In this document: positions 57,601 to 64,000 of the stretch, piece by piece | How positions within the stretch are numbered: position 1 is the first letter of the stretch | Layout of the letters: each line of letters begins with the position of its first letter | Origin: Luidia sarsii | Taxonomy: Eukaryota > Echinodermata > Asteroidea > Paxillosida > Luidiidae | Direction of reading: 5' to 3' | Assembly (NCBI GenBank): GCA_949987565.1 | Contig: OX465115.1 | Span: forward strand, 1,086,182 to 1,150,181 | Length of the DNA: 64,000 bases | Program-made: the position numbers and the translations under genes | The notes under the pieces: model-generated | Seen by the model: the letters and a program-made list of their open reading frames with translations, nothing else | Told to the model about the DNA's origin: nothing | Databases searched by the model: none

Positions 57601-59149
57601 CAAGCCCTTAATCATCATTCCACTAAGCTGGACAAATACATTTCTCTGGAGACCTCTCAAAGCAAAAATATGTCTCCCCAATGGAAATCAATCATTGACC
57701 ATCAATCAGAATTTTCTTTTCTTGTTTTTCGTGCAGAATAAAAGGCCCCTGGAGCAGTGAAATCAACAGGAAACGAGATGAGAGAAGAAAAAGATGACAG
57801 CACGAGGAGGGGGGGGTGGAAGTAGGCTTGTCTGGAAGCTCAAGTGGACCAGTCGCCCTGGCAACGCATCGGTTGCCGCAACAACAAAACCGGTTGCCAA
57901 GACGATGACACCAGCTGCCATGGCCATCGGACTGTGCTGTGCACAAATCAATGAGAGGGTCCAAATGTATCAACAAGACTGGAGCACGTAGTCTATGTGT
58001 GCCCATAAGAAACTGGGGAATGATGCCTAATTAAATTTAATGGGTAAAAAAAAAAGAGTAATTTATCCTTTCTTTTTGTTAATGCAGCTGCGATGTTAAC
58101 CCACTACCTGTCCAATATGTCTCAAACTCTTCCATACATTTATTTATATACAGTATCGGGAGCTTCATTTTTGTTGACCTCAATTGATTTCTCGGTTAAG
58201 GTACAGTAGCTGATAGCGATGGGGCTAACTGACTATTAGTATTACCGATTGCCACCACATGCTGACTCAGCAACTGCATGGGCAATGCAAGGGACAGCGT
58301 ACACAACCCCACTATCAAACACAATCCTTTGTCAAAAATCCTGTGCGTAAGGAACAAACCATGGGCCTTGCTCTCATTTTTTTTTCTGGGGTGGGGCGGG
58401 GAAAAGATTTCACTTTCTGTGCCATTCACAACTGGGGTTACTAATCTGATATGATCATCACAACACAATCATCTGAAATTATAGAATCACTTTTCTTAAC
58501 ACAGTTTCTCCTTTTTCTTTTCTTCACCCAAATCGGTTAAACTAACACTATATAAAATCTGTACTACAGTTACTGACATAGTCTTCATTTTTTTCTGTTT
58601 TGTTTGTGTCAAACATTCTTATTGCTAATCGGCGCATAATTTATATTTCCCCGCCCTTATACTTTTTTTTGCTCATATCCAATCCAAACACATTTCAATA
58701 TCTTTACATATTGCTCAGTTTTGTGGGAGAAAAAAGGACTGGAAACAAAAAATAATAAGTTACAGTAAATATTCACATCATTGAAGTTAATAAAGACATT
58801 CACATTCATTACAGTAGTATATTGGATTATTATTATAAGATATTGGATTATTGTTTTCCTCTTATTGTCTGGTTTAATCTGCAGTACATCGATTATGATT
58901 TTTGGTTTTGGTTGAAAAGTTCCGATGGAGAGCTTTTGGCTTCCAGAACACTAGGGGAGTGGGTGGGGAGAGGTACTCCTTGTAGACAGGGGCTTGAAAT
59001 ATTCACAGTTTGGGGTTTGTCACGAAGAAATCTCTGGCTTTGTTGAGGAAAGGGGGATTTTCAGACACTTGATTGTTTAGCAAAGTACCTGAACAATCGC
59101 AATGAAGTTCTGCCACACAGTTCTTCAAATCATTAAAGTATCAAAGAAT

Positions 59150-59312
59150 TGGGAGAACCTGACGTTTCGATCCCAGCAGGACCTTTCTCAAAGGGAGAAC
59201 ACCTCTGAGAAAGGTCCAGCATGGATCAAAACGTCGAAGCCCTTCTAATTGTTTGATATTCGTCCTTTTGGTCATTTCAGTCAGCTTGCAGCATTTTTGC
59301 ATATTGCTGAAA
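59150..59312. repeat. GAAAC-GTC hairpin-motif repeat, head-to-head pair
   Basis: A minus-strand head (CCTGACGTTTCGATCCCAGC plus AGGACCTTTCTCAAAGG) faces a plus-strand head (CTGAGAAAGGTCCAGCATGG plus ATCAAAACGTCGAAGCCC) across a 20-base spacer, then the family tail. Confidence 0.75.
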
Positions 59313-60414
59313 TCATTCAAGCATTCGATCAGAGGTTTATGCTCTGCCTACCGTCTTGAAAATGGAAGTGCCCCTCACAACCACATTTAGGAAGCTACTC
59401 TGTCTAAGTCCACTCAACCATCTAAATTAGTTTCCTTTTTTTCCACAAGACTGGGGGGGGGTTCATGATACTGCTTATCTTTGGTAGGTTTTTCTCTAAT
59501 TAACTTTTTTGTTTCTCCCAGATAGTACGACTTAAATTCACGACTTAATGACTCTCCACAGAAACACACTTAAATCTAAATTAAACACTCTTAAGCGTGC
59601 TGAACACACTTATATATCATTCTATTTCATTATTCATATTTTTTTTTTTGGTTTTGATTAAGGAAGGCCTACTGGTTGGCACTTTGGATTGTCGGATGAA
59701 AAAAAACAAATTCAAACTCGTAAAATAAAAAGAAATTCTTAGTGCGATAGGAAGACTAGCACAGATGTGCTTAGTGCGGTATTGTAAGGAAAACATTAAA
59801 AAAAAATTCAGAAAATTCAGATTGCAGAGAAAATATATATAGTCGACTCTTACAAACTGTCTCGGACAGACAGTCTGAGGAAAGGTATTGCTTTATGTAG
59901 ACGGCATCTGAAAAACCACAGGATGAGGTCAGCAGTCTCCCTCATGGACTGAACTGCAGGTTTTCACTCAATTTACCCAAAACAAACTGGGGATTATCAT
60001 TGATGTATAGATTCTTGTAACAACAGTAACTTGCATACATGATATTGTCAGTTTTCATCTAAGGGCACAGGATTCAAAAGAGAAAGATGACTGACGTTTC
60101 TCGAACAGATTCAGACTGCAATATCCAACCTTGTGCGGATTGGGTTTCTGTCTTTTCATTATCTTCGCTCAGCAGTTGACGGAACCATGACCCTGCACCA
60201 CAGCAGTAAAGGGAGAAAATGCTCCGATCGACTTGGGTGCACCTGCAGTGCACCTACGGTCACCTGTTAGGGTGGATCCCCGTCTGTAACTGTGCACATG
60301 TGGTGGCGGTGCACTTCCTCTGTGTGCACCTTAGCTCTGCACCTTAGCCAGCCATTCAGGCTGCACCTTGTTTATGTGCCTCTGGTCGCCCATGGTGCAC
60401 CTAAAATGCAGCAC

Positions 60415-60645
60415 CTAAACTGCACGTATAGGTGAAGCACCTAAAATGCACGTATGGAAGGTGCACCTATAGGTGAAGCACCTTAAATGCACATATAGAA
60501 GGTGCACCTATAGGTGAAGCACCTTAAATGCACATATAGAAGGTGCACCTATAGGTGAAGCACCTTAAATGCACATATAGAAGGTGCACCTATAGGTGAA
60601 GCACCTTAAATGCACATATAGAAGGTGCACCTACAGGTGGAGAGC
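60415..60645. repeat. 41-bp minisatellite downstream of castor
   Basis: About five and a half copies of GTGCACCTATAGGTGAAGCA plus CCTTAAATGCACATATAGAAG, with more diverged GTGCACCT words to the left. It starts about 260 bases after the castor stop, so would be in its 3' UTR. Confidence 0.93.
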
Positions 60646-60906
60646 CTAGGGTGCACTACTGTGACCTACAAGATCATGCTCTGTGATGCACCTACACGGT
60701 GCGCCTGACGCACCTGCAGCCTGCTCGTTGCCCTCGATAACAAAGAAATGAAAGGTGGATTCAGGGGAGGGAAGAGAAAAAAAAATCGGGTGAATGCCAC
60801 CGCCACCACCAACACACATCTTCTGCTTCTCCTTCTTCTTCTTCTTCCCCTTTTGATTGCACAATAAGATGACCAACGAAGCGCAGCGGCCCTGGTTAAG
60901 GGCGGG

Positions 60907-63746
60907 CTAGACGCGCACGTTGAGCAGGTGGCGCCTGCGGTGGGTCTCCATCTGGGTCATGCCGATGACACCCTGCGTGCAGCCGTCCCGGTTGCAGTGG
61001 AAGTGCGAGTAGCGCAGCGTGTACTTGCAGCCGGCAAAGCCGCAGGGGTCGGCGCTGCTGTACTGCTTGAAGCCGGCCGCCGAGATGGTGTCCGTCTTCA
61101 GGTGCTGCTTGCGGTGGACTGCCACCTTGCCCGAGTCGGTGCAGACAAAGGCGCAGCGGAGGCAGTGGAAGTGGGTGCTGTTGCCCTGGTAGGGGCAGCC
61201 CACCTGCTCGCACTCGCTGCTGGCCTTGAAGCGGCGGAAGTCGTTCTGGATGATGCTGTTGACGCGGTCGTGGTGCTGGGCATGCTTGTACATCATGGTC
61301 TTGCCAGCGAAGCGGTAGCTGCAGTCCTCGTGCAGGCAGTGGTAGTGGGTGGTGGTGCGGCTGAACTGGCAGGTCTCCTCGCAGCAGGCCTCGCTACGGT
61401 CGTAGCGCCGGAACCGGTCCATCATCAGCGAGTCCAGCGGTCCGCGCTTGTAGCGCTTGTAGCCCGAGGGGGCGCCGGGGTCCTCCTCGATGAGGTTCAG
61501 CGAGCGCTTGCGGGGCACGCCAACCGAGTACAGTGCCTCGGCGCTCTTCAGGGACGCCGCCGAGGGGAACTTGGCCGGGCCCAGGCCGCCGTAGCTCTGA
61601 CTGGGGCCTGCCTGCTGCTGCTGCTGCTGCTGCTGCTGATGGTGGTGGTGGTGGTGGTGGTTGCCGTTGTGGTCTTCGTCGTCCAGCGGCGAGAGCGGGA
61701 TCATGAACGGCGGCAGCGGCTTGGAGCCGCCGCCGGTGGCCGCCTGAGAGCTGAGTACCTGGATGGGCACCCCCAGCTGGCTGACTCCCACCTGGTTGAC
61801 CATGGCCTCCACGTTCATCAGGCCCAGGCCGCCGGCGCTCATTAGGCCCGCGCCGGGCGAGGCGCCCGCGGCGGGGGCCGGGGTCATGACGGGCACGGGG
61901 CTGGGCGCGACCGAGGGCAGGGCCAGGTCGGGGGCGGCGCTGGTCAGCATGATCTGGCTGGAGACGGCCGTGGAGAAGGGCACCGAGCTGGCCGACACCA
62001 TGGGAATGACCAGCTGCTGGGGACCGATCAGCGAGCCGCCCGGCTTGTTGAAGTGCTTGCCGTAGATGCGACGCATGTGCTTGCGTCCGTGGCTCTCCAT
62101 CTGCTGAATCTGTGGGCAGCACAAGAAACCAGAAAGGGAGTGTTGATCAAACTAGAATTGTTGTCTGTCAAAGACAGAACAAATGGCTTTTCCTTTGCTG
62201 AGGGGTTGTGTGTGAATTTATGCGCATTGTAATACTAGTTTATAATGGAGTTTGAAAATTTGCCCCTTTACAGCGCTGTCACGTGACACATGATGACGTA
62301 ATAATAGTGTCATTGTGTGCGGCACAAATAGACCTCAGGGACAATGTTTTGACCAAGTTTAGTTAAAAACGGTCTTTCCATATTGCTAAACAACTGATTG
62401 GAATGCACTCGTGCTTTGTCTATGGGATTTTGGGCCGAAGAAGAAGAGGAAGTGGAAGAAGAAAAACAAAATCAGAACAACAATATGACTTTTCCATTGA
62501 AACGCCAATGATGGCAGGAGTGGGCTTAGTGAATCGTGGACACATGGTACACAGGCATATATGCGCTATGCTCGGACCTATGTCCGATTCTTGCCAGGTT
62601 GGACTTACTTGTACACATAGTTTACACTTAAAGTAAACACCAAAAAACTGTTTCAAACTGCTAACTGACTTTAAGATGTCCTGCGATACATAACCAGGGG
62701 TCGATTTCACCAAACTCATCGTAACTGATGATCAATCGTAAGACGATGAGCGATGCACAGATACCATACGATCTATCACAACTTACGATGGGTTGTCCAT
62801 CGTAAGCTGAGTTAAGATGCATCGTAAGGCTTTGTCAAATCCAGTCCAGGAAGGGAATTCCAGAGAGAGGCTGAACGAGGGAAGGAGCTGTTCTGATACC
62901 TCTTTGTTCTACACCTGGGGATAGATAGTGTTCCAGTGAGAGAAAGCAAACAGCCTGGTTGCTCGCTTAAATGTCCTGACTGGGGGGGGGGGCAAGTCGG
63001 CAAGAGCAGAGGAGCACCTTCCATGGAAATATCGGTAAAGGAGACTCAGGGTGGCCACCGTCCTACGATGGGCTAGGGATAGCAGTATCGACCCAAGCTC
63101 CTTGCCGACGAGGTTAGGAGTAATGACCCTCCACCCGACTGACCTGCAGGAAGGAGAAGTTGCAGCCCTGGTGCAGGCAGTGGTAGTGCTTGTTCAGGAG
63201 GTTGTACTTGCAGCCGGGCCGCCGGCAGTCCAGCTTGCGGCTCATCTGGCGGAAGCTCTGGAAGATGACGCTCTCATTCACCTTGTGGTCGCGCAGCATG
63301 TCCTGGCTCTCCGTGGCAAACTGGCAGTCGCCGCGCGTGCAGTGGTAGTGCTGCCTGGCCCGGTGTGGGCAGTCCTCCACCGTGCAGACGTCCGGCTCGC
63401 AGGCCAGGAACCCTTCCCCCGGTGCCACCCCAGGCGCCGAAGCGCTCGGGAGGAGGTCCGTCACGGGCGTCGTCCCGCCGGCCGCCGCGCTCCCGTTCAG
63501 GCCGGCCCCCTCGGCGGCCGCCGCATCGGAAGCCGGCTTGGGCGAGGGCTTGGCGGCCGGGTTGGCCAACGACGGCACCACCTTGACGCTGGGGATGCTG
63601 CTCTGCGACTGGGCCTCGGCGAAGGTGACCGCCGAGATGTGGATGGACTCCAGGTCGGGGTTCTGCTTGTGCTTCTCGTAGTGAGGACGCATCAGGGAGC
63701 TGCCGGTGTGCACCACCTCTCCGCAGTAGATGCCGGGCTTGAGACT
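60907..63746 (-). CDS. CASZ1: castor/CASZ1-type zinc-finger protein, C-terminal 601 residues
   Basis: Two terminal coding exons, 63746-63144 (201 codons) and 62109-60907 (400 codons plus TAG), both phase 0; the N-terminal part lies beyond 64000. At least five castor-type fingers are visible, with C-x4-C, then H-Y/F-H-C, a second Cys and a final H-x3-5-H: CTVEDC..HYHCTRGDC, CRRPGC..HYHCLHQGC (joined across the splice, FLQ then IQQMESHGRKH), CEETC..HYHCLHEDC, CEQVGC..HFHCLRC and CGFAGC..HFHCNRDGC. The large exon also has a Pro/Ala/Gly-rich linker with a His run next to a Gln run. Castor proteins are transcription factors in neural fate and heart/vessel development. The first residues (SLKPGIYCGEV..MRPHYEKH) end another finger-like unit. 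The intron carries a LINE relic. Confidence 0.93.
62240..62470. repeat. CACGTGAC repeat, second copy
   Basis: AATTTGCCCCTTTACAGCGC plus TGTCACGTGACACATGATGA matches 4940-5000, and GTGCTTTGTCTATGGGATTT with GAAGAAGAAG matches 5115-5150. It lies in the castor intron. Confidence 0.65.
62701..62847. mobile_element. CGTAA-type MITE, best copy
   Basis: GATTTCACCAAACTCATCGT plus AACTGATGATC at the left and GCATCGTAAGGCTTTGTCAA plus ATCC at the right. Inner TTACGATGGGTTGTCCATCG plus TAA palindrome. Confidence 0.8.
62850..63112 (-). pseudogene. non-LTR retrotransposon 3' end, relic 3
   Basis: Minus-strand frame LGSILLSLAHRRTVATLSLL then YRYFHGRCSSALADLPPPP is a standard C-terminal signature of LINE reverse transcriptases. 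After a frame change RTKRYQNSSFPRSASLWNSL continues it. Frame breaks and a C run near 62982 show decay. Its 5' edge lies about 30 bases from the castor splice donor at 63143. Confidence 0.75.
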
Positions 63747-64000
63747 CTGATGGGCACACAGACAAGAAAAACAATGATTGGGCCGTCCACTGTCATTATT
63801 AGGACGGTACAGTGCAGAAACCACTTGACGTTCGAGGTGACACCATGTACTGAGCCATCGATTTTGAGAATGAGTATGGCTATGAGAAGAGGCAGTAACC
63901 CAATGGTTCAGGCAGTGTGTGCTCAGCCTGAGGAGATTGCTGGGTCCAAGTTCTCTCCAGAACACATATTAGCACCATCATCAGTAGCCTCCTAAAGACG

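Larger units (their letters stand above)
53100..60906 (-). other. AT-rich repeat-poor block, possible castor 3' UTR
   Basis: No coding exon found. Unlike 1-14 kb and 17-29 kb it has almost no SINE or MITE copies, except 59153-59310. Poly-A/T runs are frequent. Low repeat load next to a developmental gene's terminal exon fits a long 3' UTR or conserved regulatory DNA. Confidence 0.3.

Noticed and set aside
60928..61845. 305-codon plus-strand frame opposite castor
   Set aside because: It is the antisense of the zinc-finger exon; the finger motifs on the minus strand decide the coding strand.

Overview
The window looks like nuclear DNA of an invertebrate animal, most likely a marine deuterostome (echinoderm, hemichordate or similar). 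Four spliced or intronless animal genes are recognisable, introns follow GT-AG, and the rest is dense in tRNA-derived SINEs, short inverted-repeat elements, retrotransposon relics and minisatellites. The phylum is an inference from gene content and a vertebrate-like gene neighbourhood; no species can be named. There is no bacterial, organellar or viral content.

Layout. 1-14.8 kb has no recognisable gene and consists of repeats. 14993-16387 (+) is an intronless forkhead gene, FoxL2, followed by a 21-bp minisatellite and a poly(A) signal. 17-29 kb is gene-free and repeat-filled. 29210-45060 (-) is a complete COPB2 gene (coatomer beta' subunit). I rebuilt it as 22 coding exons that join in frame to 917 residues. 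47862-51599 (+) is a complete TMEM107 gene (ciliary transition-zone membrane protein) of five exons and 139 residues, divergent from COPB2. 52-60.9 kb is AT-rich and poor in repeats, possibly a long 3' UTR. 60907-63746 (-) holds the last two coding exons of a castor/CASZ1-type zinc-finger gene that runs off the right edge.

The genes have unrelated jobs: gonad/cranial transcription control (FoxL2), Golgi-to-ER vesicle coat (COPB2), cilium gate (TMEM107) and neural/mesodermal transcription control (castor). The notable point of organisation is that FoxL2 and COPB2 are neighbours here and also lie close together on human 3q22-q23, where the interval carries long-range FOXL2 control elements.

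Repeats dominate the rest. At least two tRNA-derived SINE families, about six short inverted-repeat (MITE or foldback) families and relics of at least two non-LTR retrotransposons are visible. A recurrent short motif resembles the hammerhead-ribozyme core carried by Penelope-like elements. Every TMEM107 intron except the first, and several COPB2 introns, carry their own private minisatellite.
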